Source: Pegea sp. RAD2-039 (Eukaryota; Chordata; Thaliacea; Salpida; Salpidae). Taken from it: a stretch of DNA of 64,000 bases. Under the pieces are notes generated by a model, which was not told the origin of the DNA, made no database searches, and was given only the letters and a program-made list of their open reading frames with translations. The DNA lies in NCBI GenBank assembly GCA_034620365.1, contig JAQGEQ010000104.1, positions 17,552 to 81,551 of the forward strand, written 5' to 3'. This document shows positions 36,811 through 49,578 of the stretch, piece after piece. The number at the start of each line of letters is the position of its first letter. Positions within the stretch are counted from its first letter, which is position 1. The translations under genes were made by a program, and so were the position numbers.

Positions 36811-37149
36811 GATGTCATTATCTTTATTTAGAAAAACAACTAATTTATATAATATCATAATATATTATGAATATTGTATTAACACTGATGAACTACAAAC
36901 TGCTTGCAATCTTTAGTAACAACAATTTATGTTATCCGAATTTATTGGCTTCATTATTCAGTTGGTTATCACTTTTAAGTGAGGCTGGTATAAATAAATC
37001 ATAACTAACATACTTCTTTTTCATAAATCTAATGGTTTGTTGTGTAATTGTCGTCATTTTACTTTTGTTAAATATCTGAAGTTAGTCTTAATAAGCTAAT
37101 GCTACTATATATCAATGATATAAATTATTCTTCACTTATAGATGTTAGT

Positions 37150-37230
37150 AAAGATATTATTAAACTCTCTTGATTTAATATTTAATCCAACATTCTTGAT
37201 TTGGTTCTCAGTAAAGCTGACACGGTATAA
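37150..37230 (+). mobile_element. Possible old LINE endonuclease scrap
   Basis: The frame from 37189 reads NILDLVLSKADTV-stop, close to the CR1 endonuclease motif seen as NTLDLLIASKPVKV in the full element. Only about 13 residues align, so this is weak. Confidence 0.3.
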
Positions 37231-37724
37231 ACGATTTCATGTATAAATCAAAAAGACATGTTGATCTATAAGAGGCTGATGACATCATCTTTATGAATTA
37301 AACTTATAGTAATCAATAACAAATTTAGCTCAGCATAAGATTTAGAAGATTTGAAGTCATTTCATTTGCGTATTTGTAGTTGGCCTCCATAGATAATTTG
37401 CCAAAAGCAGATCTTATTTTGAAGCAAGATCAAGATTAAATGTAGTTTAAATAAAGTAAATCGTTTCAAGAAGTTTGTTTTTACACTTTTCAAAGTTCTA
37501 ATTTAAATATATAAAGTAAAAAATTAATTTCAAACAAGAAATAATCTTTTATTAAGATGTCTTTCAGATGTTTATAGCTTAACACTTGTGGGAAAAGCAT
37601 TATTAAAATGTTTTAAATGAGCTCACAAACACAAAGAAAGTAAGTTGTCATATAATGCATTCAATTTTATACCAGATTAACAAACTGCTTCTTGTATAGC
37701 TTTAAATATTTGTTTAAAATTGAA

Positions 37725-38000
37725 AACTGATACTGTCAGTTGCATTTAACGAAAAGATCACCGATATATAACGATATGAAGAATGCTCTGGACTTGTATA
37801 TTTCTTTCATATTTTGTGTCTTTCTTTTGCTTGTTAAACTCTGAATGATTCTGTCGTAAGTAAGCAAATATGTAGATTGAGATTTTAAATATTTACAAAT
37901 TGTTTCTTTTTTCGTTGTATTGATGCCATCATGCTACTAGTAGTATAAAGAAGTAATCCTTTTTGTTTTCACTTAACGCTACCATAATAACTTTTATGAT
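37725..38000 (+). repeat. Repeat family R3, copy 4
   Basis: Begins ACTGATACTGTCAGTTGCAT, passes TTGTATTGATGCCATCATGC and ends CACTTAACGCTACCAT. The open frame at 37963-38187 starts in it and is not supported as a gene. Confidence 0.55.
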
Positions 38001-38259
38001 ATACAAAGCTTTTTCCAAAAGTCTTGTCAAAAATAAAGTTATTTGTTTTTATTTGAACGTCGACATTTTAATCATAAATATTTTAGTCTCATTTAAGATT
38101 TTAAATAATGTAGTATTCAAGCATTTGAGATTTTTACTTTTTTTAACAGAATTAGTTTACTTAAATGTTTTAATAGATTTAGATTGAATTTACAAAACTT
38201 TTTCGATCTATATTAACTGTTTGTGTATAAAAAAGAAATGTAAAATTTTAAAAACGTGT

Positions 38260-38725
38260 TACTGCAAATAAAATTAATGAATCTAGTGCTAATAATAATT
38301 ACAATTCAAACAATAACTGAATATTATTTCAACTGTTATACGGTAGCAGTTGCTTTTCATAACAATTTTTTGTTAATGTAAACTGCATGTTGAAAAATGT
38401 TCAACACTCCAAATTGTAAATGCCTTTCGGCGGTATTTCTGGTGTGGAAGGTCGAACAGAATCATCATAATAATCATAAATATTTACTCTAATGTTTGTG
38501 GGTTGTAAACATTTCGCAAACAACTTGTTTTGATTTCGTTAAAATCTAAACTTATTTTCGTATTTAATCAAAAGTGTTATCGTAAGAAGAATTTAAACTA
38601 AAAAATAAATTTGTTGAAACATATTTTTTCAACAGTTATTTTCTGTGATTAAACTATTTTGTTTTTGTTGATTTAAACTTACATTAAAATATGAACTAAA
38701 CGACAAAAAACGCAGAAAAAAAATG
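38260..38725. repeat. Direct repeat R4, copy 2
   Basis: Second copy of 34.27-34.76 kb, about 3.98 kb away. It contains the class B-like module at 38389-38501 and ends at the stop side of the Arg/Gln/Glu-rich gene, so the first copy may preserve only the 3' flank of a lost gene copy. Confidence 0.65.
38389..38501 (-). repeat. Box-hairpin module, class B-like
   Basis: Minus-strand box (plus strand AATGTTTGTGGGTTGTAAAC) with hairpin GTTGAAAAATGTTCAAC at 38389-38405, 89 bases away. TTTGGAGT precedes the hairpin as in other class B copies. Confidence 0.55.
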
Positions 38726-38731
38726 GATTTG

Positions 38732-39352
38732 TTAATCAAGTCTATTTTCTTCTTGTTGACGACGTTTTTCCTGTTGTTGACGATGTTTTTCTTCTTGTTG
38801 ACGACGTTTTTCTTCTTGTTGAAGGCGTTTTTCTTCTTGTAATCGAAGATTTTCTTTTTCTTGTTGACGAAGCATCATTTCTCTTTGGTGGTAATTTGCT
38901 GACGCTTGTTGCATTCGATGATATTCAGCTAGACGCTTTAATCTATCCTGTTCTTCCCTTTCTCGTTGAAGTCTTTCTTGCTGTTCCTGCTTACGAAGTC
39001 TATTTTCCTCTTGTTGGCGACGTTTTTCTTCTTCTTCTTGACGAAGTATCATTTCTCTTTGGTGGTAATCTGCTGACGCTTGTTGCATTCGCTGGTATTC
39101 AGATAGACGCTTTATTCTCTCCTGTTCCTCTCTTTCTCGTTGAAGTCTTTCTTGCTGTTGCTGCTTACGAAGTCTATTTTCGTCTTGTTGACGACGTTTT
39201 TCTTCTTGTTGACGACGTTTTTCTTCTTGTTGATGGCGTTTTTCTTCTTGTCGATGCATCTTTTCTTGCTCACGTTGAACACGTTTTTCTTCCTGTTGTC
39301 GACGTTTTTTTCCTTGTTGTCGCTTATAGATTTCACTTGTAGAATTCCACAT
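38732..39352 (-). CDS. Arg/Gln/Glu-rich repeat protein, left copy
   Basis: This is a 206-residue open frame starting MWNSTSEIYKRQQ. Residues 17-58 are short RRQQEEK repeats of seven residues. Residues 59-116 and 117-174 are two copies of a 58-residue unit (NRLRKQ...QERLQREREEQ...IKRL.EYQRMQQASA.YHQREM). A third short repeat tract ends NRLD-stop. The composition predicts a long charged alpha helix, as in trichohyalin-like proteins, and no signal peptide or membrane segment. Function is unknown. A second copy in inverted orientation starts at 63514. Compared with it, this copy has one extra seven-residue unit at about residue 46 and encodes KKRR in place of EKNC near residue 15. The low A+T and unbroken frame within an AT-rich region support real coding. 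Confidence 0.75.
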   Translation of the reverse strand: MWNSTSEIYKRQQGKKRRQQEEKRVQREQEKMHRQEEKRHQQEEKRRQQEEKRRQQDENRLRKQQQQERLQREREEQERIKRLSEYQRMQQASADYHQREMILRQEEEEKRRQQEENRLRKQEQQERLQREREEQDRLKRLAEYHRMQQASANYHQREMMLRQQEKENLRLQEEKRLQQEEKRRQQEEKHRQQQEKRRQQEENRLD

Positions 39353-39359
39353 TATGATA

Positions 39360-40975
39360 AAATCAAAAAGTATTCTAAGCTTATTCCCTTAAGTCCTGTC
39401 AAAAAATTTACGTGAAATTTTGTACAGAAAAACCTATTATAAAATTGATGATTTTTTTTATTTGAATAAGATTTACAAATCAAAAATGATGTCACACTAA
39501 AAGTAAAAGAAGAACGATAATTAAAAATTATACACTATTTATTTTTACTACTACTTTTGCCATAAATATTTTCTTTGCTTGAACTGTTTTTTAAGTTAAA
39601 GTAAAGAATTTGTTTACACAAATCTGCCAACAGATAATTTATTAATAATTTTTTTTTTTTATGTTATTAAATATCTAGGTTTCAAAATTTTCTAGTGATT
39701 TCAAACGGTCAAAAAATAAATGAGTCTTTAAAAACAAATCATTTTAAAAACGTTTATAAATAATTATAGCAATTATAGAAAAGTATTTAACACTTAATAG
39801 TTTATTAACGAAAGTTTCAAGTAAAAGATTTTAACAAAATTATAAAAAAATATTTTAATAAAAGTCTACTAATCCAATAATAATTTACTTTGATTTATAT
39901 TAACTATGATAACTTAGATATAATTTTAAAAAAATAAGATAATATTTAAATAATTTATTTTCTAAAAAGTAATTTAAAATTTGATCCAACCAAAAACAGA
40001 GTAACAAGACAATTAGACATCAAAAACTATTTAGGCCTATACTCTAAAAAACTTCCTTTGTGAGATATTCACCCAGGACTAGTCGCTATCAGATGTAAAA
40101 TCAAATGGCCCTACACTGCAGGTTATTTTATAAAATATATTGAGGGTTTCCAAACATATTTTACAAATTTATATTTTTAGTTTAATTTAAAAAATCTATA
40201 CACTCTTATTAAAAAAATCAATTAATTCTTTGCTAATTAATTATTAATGAAAAATTAAAAAAAAAATTCTAGTTTTTTTTCTAAGGAGATTTTTTAATAC
40301 CTAATAAACATATAAGCTAATTTATTCCAAAGGTAGCTCTATTCGTATGAGAAAGTTATAACTTGCTCTAACTGCTGCTTATGATTCTTAGTTTTAAACC
40401 TATAACTAAAGGTAAAATCAAAAGTTATTTTTCAACTGTCTTTAATTTCCATTTATTTTCTAAAATCATTATTTAAAGTCATAAGTAATAGACTTCATGA
40501 CTTTTCTTCTTACTACACTATAACATTGTTAATATTTTCAACTTTAAAACATATTTATATTTTACAAAATGATGATTTTACAGAAATATATAAGTTTTAA
40601 TAAATTAATAACTATTCTTATGACTTAAAATATTGTTTCTGTACTAGTTCTTTTATGCTCTTAGTTATTTATTAGTTGAAAATATCTTTATTATTCTATA
40701 TATATTTTTTTATTTTAAAGAATTTTCGATAAAATTCTTTTATCTTTTTTTTCGGTCAAATTGTTTTGAATCTTTACATATTCTTAGAGTTAAACCAATT
40801 TTCCAAATAACAAAATTACTTGATTTAAAAAATAAATGTAAAAACGTTTTATAAAAGTGTTTTATTTCTTATCTTAATATTTTATAAATGTATTTAATTT
40901 ATTTATTATATTGATTTGTTTATCTTATTATTTTTAATTATTATACAATAATTATACAAAATCATTTTAATTATT
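39360..40975. other. Shared upstream region of the Arg/Gln/Glu-rich gene
   Basis: No open frame. It is mirrored at 61880-63510. The stretch 40055-40140 (GATATTCACCCAGGACTAGT, then GGCCCTACACTGCAGG) is nearly identical in both arms. It lies about 700 bases upstream of the gene start and could hold a promoter or enhancer; that is inference. Confidence 0.4.
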
Positions 40976-40978
40976 TTG

Positions 40979-41149
40979 ATGATTGATAAACAGGACAACA
41001 ACTTAAAAAATATTGGTAATGATTTTATACTTCAATTTTCTTCAGCAATCGAAATAACTAAATGTTTTCCTGTAGCTAAGAGTTTATTAAAACTAGTTTA
41101 TCTAAAAACTGATAATATAAAATTTGTTTGTTTTAATTTTATCAGCTGA
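40979..41149 (+). pseudogene. Small conserved frame 1, left copy, shortened
   Basis: It reads MIDKQDNNLKNIGNDFILQF and continues to a TGA at 41147. The right arm copy (61874-61674) reads through this point because it has TTA. No family recognised. Confidence 0.3.
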
Positions 41150-41290
41150 TCAATTAGTTTTTCTTTTTTGGCTGCATAAATGAAACGTCTTAATAAATTT
41201 TTGTCTTTTATAAAGTTTTGACAATTTATTGATAGAAATTTAAAAAGCTTTTAGATAATTTTTCGTATTAAGAATGCATCCAATTGCGAT

Positions 41291-41398
41291 ATGAAGACAC
41301 TTAGCATTAAAAATAATAAATGGGAAGTTTTCGCAGCAGATCACTCAAACCAGCGATCTGTTTTCTGCAAGCAGTTAAAGGAAAATGATAAAATATGA
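41291..41398 (+). CDS. Small conserved frame 2, left copy
   Basis: It encodes 35 residues, MKTLSIKNNKWEVFAADHSN followed by QRSVFCKQLKENDKI. The right arm copy (61562-61455) is intact, with changes at S5I, D17N and D33E. The frame is open further upstream to about 41250, so it may be part of an exon. Unrecognised; the duplication may be too young for intactness to prove coding. Confidence 0.3.
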   Translation: MKTLSIKNNKWEVFAADHSNQRSVFCKQLKENDKI

Positions 41399-41717
41399 TA
41401 TTAAGGAAGAGAAAAATTTTTGGTAACAAATATTTCATGCTTTTCTTGTTTATTTAAAGTTTGTACAACTAGCTTTATGTAAGAAGCAAACAAAGTTAAA
41501 TAAGCCTCAAAATTTCATGTGAAAACTGTTGTCATTTAAGTTTATATGACAGTTTTATGTGTCATTGCTGTTTACCGCTAATGTTAATTGAAAAAAGAAA
41601 ATTAAATCACAATTAGAAGTTATATACATTTTGCGAAAGCAGATTGTTTAAATTGAAAGTACTATATCACTAAAAGTATATATATAGATTCATTTTAGAT
41701 AAAGTTTTCAATCTAAA

Positions 41718-41780
41718 ATGTCATATGGCGAAGATGAATTATCAAATGATTTACTATCAGGAAGCGATGACGTCATATAG
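41718..41780 (+). CDS. Small acidic frame 3 with CRE palindrome, left copy
   Basis: The frame encodes the 20 residues MSYGEDELSNDLLSGSDDVI and stops. Codons near the end overlap TGACGTCA at 41768-41775. The right copy at 61137-61075 is intact, while a third copy at 59150 has a TAA as its second codon. The acidic start resembles N-termini of some DNA transposases, but that is only a guess. Confidence 0.3.
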   Translation: MSYGEDELSNDLLSGSDDVI

Positions 41781-42716
41781 AGCAAAATGTTTAACTTTTA
41801 TTTTTACGCCTACTGTAAATTTAAATAGATCAATTATTACAAAACTATAAATTTTTAATTAGCTTTGTACTAATCTTTCCTAAGTTGATTTTAGTAATTA
41901 CTAATTATAGGTTATTGGTAATAATTATATAATACTTATTATACAAATAAATGTTCAGCTGAGTTCAATGAAGTAGAAAAGATTGTTTGCATTAATTTTG
42001 TTTTAAGTCTTTAACAAACAACGCTATGACTAAATTTATCTTCAACAAAAATAATTTGTAAGGTAGATTTGATGAACAGCCATCACTTTTTAGATATGAA
42101 AAATAAAGAACATTACTAAAATTGAATAAATTAATTGATAAATGAATATTACAATAAACTAATATAACTGAAATAACATAGATATTTGTTTTTGTTATCC
42201 ATAAAGTAAATAGAAAACAATTTTAAATACAATAATTTATTATGTTGTCAATGATTTTAAGGAATTTTTGTATGAATGGTTCAGTGAATTTAAAAAAAAC
42301 AATTGTGACAAAAAATTTAATAAGTGAACCTACGTTGTTTTGCGTTCCATAATCTTTCAAATCCTACAAATCGTATGAGGAAAAAAAATTGTTTGACAGC
42401 TGTTAAAACAATTAAAATTTTATGTCAACAACTAAAAAAACATTTCCGAGAATACATTCAAACGTCTTGTAAAGAAGTTTTTAATTTTCACTAAAATGTT
42501 TGAATATGATTTAAATAAATTGAACAAAGAAATTTGCATTCTACAAAACTTTTAGGGGATTTTATCAACGTGAAAAAATAAATAGAGTTTAATTAAAATA
42601 CAAACTTTTAGTTATAAGCTATTCGTTATGATCTTCTAGTAAATTATATCTTTATAAACTAAAATGTTGATGTTGGATAAACAATATTTGTAATATTAGT
42701 GATAAAACAGAAAAAA

Positions 42717-42833
42717 ATGCATCTCATAGCATTGGGAATTTTAGAAACTAAAAATGTTAGTAGATATTGGAAAAGCATAGTTAATAAACAAAATATCCTT
42801 TTAATTGAAAGCAGTGAAGGAAATAATTTCTGA
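42717..42833 (+). pseudogene. Small conserved frame 4, left copy, cut by repeat
   Basis: It begins MHLIALGILETKNVSRYWKS and ends after 38 residues, where repeat R2 replaces the second half found in the right arm copy (60113-59895). Confidence 0.35.
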
Positions 42834-42834
42834 G

Positions 42835-44150
42835 TCCTACAGTACTCTCATTTTTAAAAACAAAAAGTCACATAGCTTTTGATTTAATTTTTTATTGTCA
42901 GTACGATTGATCTTTTTAATTTTAATCATCGAAGTAGAATAAATCAAATTCTAAATTAAATAAAACTTGGTAAGAAAAATTGAACTAATTTTGTTTGTAT
43001 TATAATAAACTTATAAGAACTTTTCGTATCAACTTTAAAATCAAACTTTCTATTTGAAAAATATTTGTCAACAAAATGCTTATCAATAAAATTATAAAAT
43101 TAGTTTCATTTGAACTTGATCCCATACACTTCAGATTGCAACAACGTTTATAAGAAATGAAAAGTAAAATAAAACTCAATCTTTCGTAAAGGATTGCAAA
43201 GTTTTAAAATTTGTAGCTAAATTACTTTAAAACGAAACTTTAAATTATAAATAAGTTTAATAACTTGAGTTATTATTTATCACAAAATATGTTTGTAAAC
43301 ATGTTATTGGTAATATGACAGATTTTTTACTAATTGAAAACTTTTCATTCAACAAAACTTGTATTTTGCTTTTTATTATAATTTAATCGAAATCATTATA
43401 TATCATCACGGCAATTCTGTTTTTTTTTTCTATCATGAGATGAAATATCAAAAAATATGATTTTGCTTCTAAAGTTTTAAAAAATTATATTTTATACAGT
43501 TTAAAATATATTTAATTTTTATTGTTTGATTCATTGCAAAAATTATAATTTGTTGTTTTGACTCTTTGCGCCTTCTAGCGGATAGATTAAGTTTGCTACA
43601 GTAATAAATAGCTGAAACTTAAATATTCTTTTTAGTCAATTGCTTTAAACTATCTTGAGGATTAAAAATAGACCTGCTTTTTAGTAAATAATCTTCAAAA
43701 AGTAGGTTATTCACCAGAATGTTTCATAATCTTAAATTAAGAAAAAGTATTTTAGTAAATATTTTACATACGAGTTGTTTACAGTAGATGTAAAAAATAT
43801 TTCGCAAGGCGAACAATTAGGGTTAATCTAAAAAAAAACTTACGTTTTAGGACTGGTGTAACTTTAATTACCTAATTTTTTATTTTAACTTATTTTATAA
43901 TTTATTAATTCTATATAAAAACGTATATTTAAAAAATTAGTCATTGTGTCAAACCATAATAGTATAATAATAATGTCTCATAAAAGATTATCTATGCTTG
44001 TATTTAGATATTACCAGATACAAAAAAATACAAAATTTACTGCTTAATATTTAAAAATCGAAATAACTATTCTACATGGTTTTCTTTAATTAGACTCTAA
44101 AAGTTAAGTAAAATATTAATTTTGCTAAACTCTATATGTATTTTTTCATC
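42835..44150 (+). repeat. Family R2 copy plus 43.57-43.83 kb unit
   Basis: The part 42835-43500 is a direct copy of about 17550-18660 and 26870-27450, including CATACACTTCAGATTGCAAC near 43122. The part 43568-43825 is a close direct copy of 29268-29525. No gene. Confidence 0.65.
43568..43581 (-). promoter_or_regulatory. CTCF-like motif 8
   Basis: GCGCCTTCTAGCGG, followed by ATAGATTAAGTTTGCTACA as in copy 7. Confidence 0.38.
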
Positions 44151-45331
44151 AATTAACCGTTTAGAATAAACTTTGAAAAAATTTAATCAAAATTGTTTAT
44201 TGTTGATATAGATGTATATTGAAATACATATTTTTCTATAAATTTTAGTTCTTAGAGTAGATTCAAGAAACTTTTGTTTTAAAATATTATTCGATATCAG
44301 TGGTTAGGGAATTTGATCATTTTAAAATCATTTTCTAGTTACTATTTAAATAATGATAAGAGAATCACAATCTGATAAATATCTTTTTTCGGTCGCAACT
44401 GAATTCTCCTTAAAAAGTTTTTTTGTTACTTTTATGCATCTCTTATATCTATTTCAAAGTGCTGTATGAACTTCAAAAAGATTTCTAGTTTTAAATTTAG
44501 TTTATATATTGAAAATAATTTGTTTAAATATATTTCGGTTTTAATGTTAAAATCAACTTAAATAAAATACTTATTTAACAGATTGATTTTTAAAACAATG
44601 ATTTTTTAAAACATTTAATTGAGAATAAATAATGTTTTAATCAAATTTTTAAAAATAATTTTATTAGTACGTCTTGATTACTTAAAATAGTTTTGTAATT
44701 CATATTACTTCGTATATTCATTAGTATATTTCATATTACATTAAATTTAACTTTCTGCAAATGAATTGTCAACTTTAAAAATTTAGAATTTTTACAATCG
44801 AGAAACGAAACAATAATTTTGATTTTTTATCTGATGAAAGAATATTTGTAACTTTCTTGATATTAGTCAGCTGTGTTTAGCTTTCCAGAGGATTAAAAAT
44901 AGAATTGTCGAAATGATATTTAATGATTTCATGATATAAAAAATACGGATATTTGTTAATGTTTTTTGTTTTCTTATTCTGAATTCTAAATAGAAATACA
45001 AAAAATTTAATTTCCAGGAAACATAAAATCTTTAAATATAATCGAGATTTTTCTACTTTTCATTTCTCATAAGTTTAATGCAATTTAGTGTTTGTAGGAT
45101 TAAATATGAAAGCATTATTTTTTTGTTATTTTAAGTAAAAACCTTTTGGTGACAAATAATTCACTTTTTATCAAGTGTTAAAAAATTTTCATTTTGTAAA
45201 CATTCTGTAACAATATTTAATAATATGTTTATAACATCGGAATACATTTTTCACCTAATTTATTTTTATCTTATCATTTGCATAAACCGGAAGCTCAAGT
45301 TATTGAACTTATTTACTAATTGATTATTTTC

Positions 45332-45442
45332 GTTGAAAAGTATTTCAACTCCAAAATGGTATATACAACAACAGTTGAGTACACTTTATAGTTTTTTTTT
45401 AATATCCTTATTTATTTCTTTGTCGTAATCTACAGTTTGTGG
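45332..45442 (-). repeat. Box-hairpin module, class B
   Basis: Hairpin GTTGAAAAGTATTTCAAC at 45332-45349; minus-strand box (plus strand CTACAGTTTGTGGCATCAG) ending near 45448. Confidence 0.6.
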
Positions 45443-47040
45443 CATCAGTTTAAAACGAAAAATTTATTTTAGCTTTAGTTATAACTTATTGTTGATAAAA
45501 ATACATTTAAAGTAAATTTTTAAAAGTTATAAGAAATTGTAAAGTTAATTTTAATTTAATTCAAAAGAATATTCTATGATTGTAACTGGATAATATGAAA
45601 TGTTTATAAAAATTTGTATTACGTCAATTTTAAAATTACTTTTAATTTGATGTTTAAAAAGAAATAGGGTTTTTTAACTTATGATAAAGATGTTGATAAA
45701 TTAAATATTGGAGAGATGTGAGTTTTTGGTTCAAAAATTATGAAATATAAAAGACTAACAAATAAAATCTAATGCTCAATTGTTTATTTAGAAATCCTCT
45801 GTTTTTTGACACACAGATTTTTCAATCTACTAAATATTTCTGTGTTTTGAGCTTTATACACTATGTTCTTATGATTTTACTTAAGTTGTTTACGTTGTTT
45901 TACAATAAAACACAACTATATCAGTTTGTTGAAGTTTTCTTTATTATCTTTTATTTTGTAAAGTTAGACTTTATTGTTTACAGTTAAGCGATGTTCTACA
46001 TTTTTCTCAAAAGTGTACAATAAAAATCTCAACTTTTGGATAACTTTGTAGGATATTAAAAAATAATTCAAATCTGTTCTGCATTAATTTATTCTTCAAT
46101 TTTTAATAATTATTTTTGTATTAAAAATACTAATTATATATAATAATCAGATATGCACTAGTAAAATTTAAGGTAAAATTTTACACATTGATTAACTCAA
46201 CAAATTTGGTTAAATGAATATTTTTTTATAATGATTTCAAATGAAACAAAACTGAAAGTATAAAAACATTCTAAGAATAAATAAAGCCTTGTAAGAACTT
46301 TGTTTCAACATGTTTTTAACCTCATATTTTATATACAATATGAAATATATATATTTTTTCCTTCAAATTTTCTCTGTCATATTTTTCCAATTAATAAAAC
46401 TAAATTTTTTACTTAAGATATAAAATTACTATTATGTTATTAAGTTTTCGTTTTGCTAATTTTCAGATTATACAAAAATACAGTTTGGCCTTTGATGTGG
46501 CTCATAATTGTTTGTACAGTTTTATAACATCAAATATTTTAAGGGATAGTTATTAAACGTTTTTATTAAAACTTTTATGTTCATACTTTTGTAAAAATTT
46601 ATAAAAAAATTAATTTACGAAATATTTGTCTTAAATTACATTTTACTAAACAATTTTACAAAAGTAGATGAATTAAAATTTCAACTTTTGAAAGAAGATA
46701 TTTTGGAATTGACTAAATGTCGATGGCACCAGTTACTAATTTTTAAATTTCAAAATATTAATGCAAATTACGTCTCCAAGACAAAAGCTTTGATAAGTTT
46801 TCTGAGATAAATAATTTGTTTTATACTTTAATGTGGTATGTTGTTTAATACAAATATTTATTTTATTGCATGTACAAAACTGTTTTCACTTTTTGGTGAC
46901 ATTTTTGAATTCATATCTACAAAATCGAAGTTGCTTGTAAATATGTAAATTCATTATTGTGAATAGTTTAGATATTTACTAAAACATGTATATTATCTAT
47001 TTTCTAATCAAAAAATTGTAATATTATCTTTTTACTCCTT

Positions 47041-47054
47041 GCGCCACCTAGCGG
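47041..47054 (-). promoter_or_regulatory. CTCF-like motif 9
   Basis: GCGCCACCTAGCGG, whose reverse complement CCGCTAGGTGGCGC also fits the CTCF consensus at 13 of 14 positions. It pairs with 53189 in the other arm. Confidence 0.45.
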
Positions 47055-47553
47055 TTATCGTATTTTAGTTACAACAACAAATCTTTGAGAATTAATTAGT
47101 ATTTTATTGAACCACTTTAACGAAATGTACAATTTGTAGATTGTTGGATGTTTTTTGCAACAAAGCAAAATATTAGTTTTTTTTTCATTTTTATAGTTAT
47201 AGAATAATTGAATAAACTTTTTTTGTAAAATTTTTTTAAACAGAGTTAAATCGTTAAAGATGAAATTTCAAATTAACTAACTATTTCAAATTACAACAGA
47301 ATCTATTTATAATTTAGTTTCCATAATAAACATAATTTCTAATGTTAGCTGCAAATTTTTTTATTAAAGTAACACGCATATATTTAGTAACAGTTTTTCA
47401 ATTGGCATTGTCTGATATTTCAAATTAAATTAAAAGAATTTGTTTTATTAAAAGTAAAAGAAGTTAACATGTTTTGGTATTACATGCAATAATTTTATAC
47501 ACCGATTACATTGTACTTTCTTAAAAAATGTTAAACTTGTTTAGATTTCAAGC

Positions 47554-47668
47554 ACCACAAACGACAGACTTAAACCAAGTTTACATATTCAGATTTTATT
47601 CTTTTAAGAAAATCCTGTATCAATACACGTGCTATAATACTTCTAATTTAGAAAGTGCAAATAGCAGT
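47554..47668 (+). repeat. Box-hairpin module, class C
   Basis: Box CACCACAAACGACAGAC with imperfect hairpin AAGTGCAAATAGCAGTT near 47652-47668 (two mismatches). Confidence 0.5.
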
Positions 47669-49560
47669 TGACAAATTTCAAAAGAAAATTGATGATTAGA
47701 TGAACAATTGCTGTTAATCGAATTGTTATTTCATTTATAAAATATAATTAAAAAGTTATATACAGGGAGGTTATTAATAACCAAAATGTTAAGCTAATTA
47801 TTAAAACATTTTTGTTATCTAACCATTTTATTTTAGGGCCCTTACTTATTTTTTTATGAGTTAAAATTATTATTGAAATTGTATATGAAACTAAGAAAAA
47901 TTACTCAACATAAAAAACAGACATCAAGCTTGCTTTGTTTTTAATGAAAAACAAAAACTCATATTTTTAAAATAAGTTGTATTGTCTTTTTTTGAATTCA
48001 CAAAATCTTAATTTGAGTATAGAGGCCTCATAATTGACATCATTATGATTTGAATAAGTTATACAGCTGTTGAAACAAATTTTGAGAAAAAACGTGTTCA
48101 TAGTTATTTTGAAAATATCTTCATACTTTTTTATTTTTACAGTAAGTTTTTTTTTCAGTAGATCACAAGCAATATGTTTAGACGAAAAGAACTATTAAAA
48201 ACTAAATCAAACTTTTTTTATTTGAAAGTTTAATATCATTGAGCAAATATGTAATTTCCACTTACAGCAGCCTTCATTGGCTAAATAACATAAATCTATT
48301 TGCTGATTACAAGATTGCTTTAATTTTATTTCGATTAATAATTGCAGAAACAAATTATATAGTATTATATACTTGTAATTAGTAATTTATTATTTATAAA
48401 TATTATATTTGGTGCTTAGTTCTCTACTTGAACTAGAATTATGATTAGAAATAATTATTTTGCTCAAATAAATGTTTTTTATTCGTAATTATCAAACACA
48501 ATTATATTTAAAGATTTACAAAAATACAGATTTTGTATGTCAATTTTTGTGTAGAATGAAAACTCAAGATATTTAATCTACTTAATAAATGAAGTTTTGT
48601 TTATAGGAAATTTAACAACAAATTTCAAATCAGTTAAAAACCTTAATTGCTGATTGAAATCTTCTTTACTTTTAATTTCTTATCACTTTGTTGCAATCTA
48701 GAGTTTTTGAATCAAGTTTATGAGAATATTTTCTTATAATTATTTTGAAAAAAACTTTTGTTGACAAATAATTTTCATTTTTTCAAATTTCAAATAAATT
48801 ATGTATACAAAAATAACTAATGAAAAAGAAATAAAAAATACAAAATTTGCTTTAAAATTTAATTGCTATTATCAATCTGAAATATAAGTAAAAACACTAA
48901 TTTTTTAAAAGTAAAAAGTTTCTCTCTGCAAAAGAGGTTCTTAATGGTTCTCAATAGTTAAACACTTTTCCGACGTCAACAATATTTAGCAATTTTTTTT
49001 TGATAAAGTTAATCAGAAATTCTCTACAAGTTTTCAGAAGATTTAAAGTTATGTCTTTGTTTGAGAAATTGAATTATTTAACTTGTAGTAATCTCTTTGT
49101 CTTGTTTTCATTAAATTGTATATGCTTTAGTTAGAAAAGGCGAATTCATACAAATATCTCCTTTTTTAAAAAGTCCAGAAATGGAACTTAATTCACAAAA
49201 AATAAACTTATGTCGTTAAACTATTTTCAAAATTAGTCTTGAGACAATCTTTTAAGATTTCATCTAACAAATAACAGAAAAATATTATAACATAATGTTT
49301 TCAAATATCAAAACTTATATCTAACACAATTAGTATTTCTACTTTTATTTCAGATGAAAAAAAGAAGCAAGATTTCTATTTCCTTATTACTTTTTAATAT
49401 CATTAAATGAAAATCATTAAACATCGGGTCAAACTATTTTAAGATTAATAAAGACTTTTTTTTGACATAAAACTATTATAGAAAGATATTAAAACTAATA
49501 AAGAATAATAAATGAATCAACCTTTTAATTGTTTGGTTAACTGTTTAATAAAAGATCTCA

Positions 49561-49578
49561 TCTAGCGCCCAGTAGCGG
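49561..49578. promoter_or_regulatory. CTCF-like motif 10, at a repeat junction
   Basis: TCTAGCGCCCAGTAGCGG, then AAAATGAAAGTTTTGACC. The mirrored motif at 50778 has the different flank seen at 8966-9100, so this motif marks the edge of the left arm. Confidence 0.4.

Larger units (their letters stand above)
38735..42820. repeat. Left outer arm of large inverted repeat
   Basis: It pairs with 60010-64000 in reverse; paired positions add up to about 102830-102866. It carries the Arg/Gln/Glu-rich gene and the small frames at 40979, 41291, 41718 and 42717. Pairing stops inside the 42717 frame, where family R2 sequence begins (42831). Confidence 0.82.

Noticed and set aside
38395-38490. A minus-strand stretch reading YDYYDDSVRPSTPEIPPKGI that looks like an exon
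   Set aside because: The direct copy at 34.42-34.52 kb has stops in this frame, and the stretch lies exactly between the box and hairpin of a class B-like module, with TTTGGAGT before the hairpin as in other copies. It is better explained as repeat sequence.
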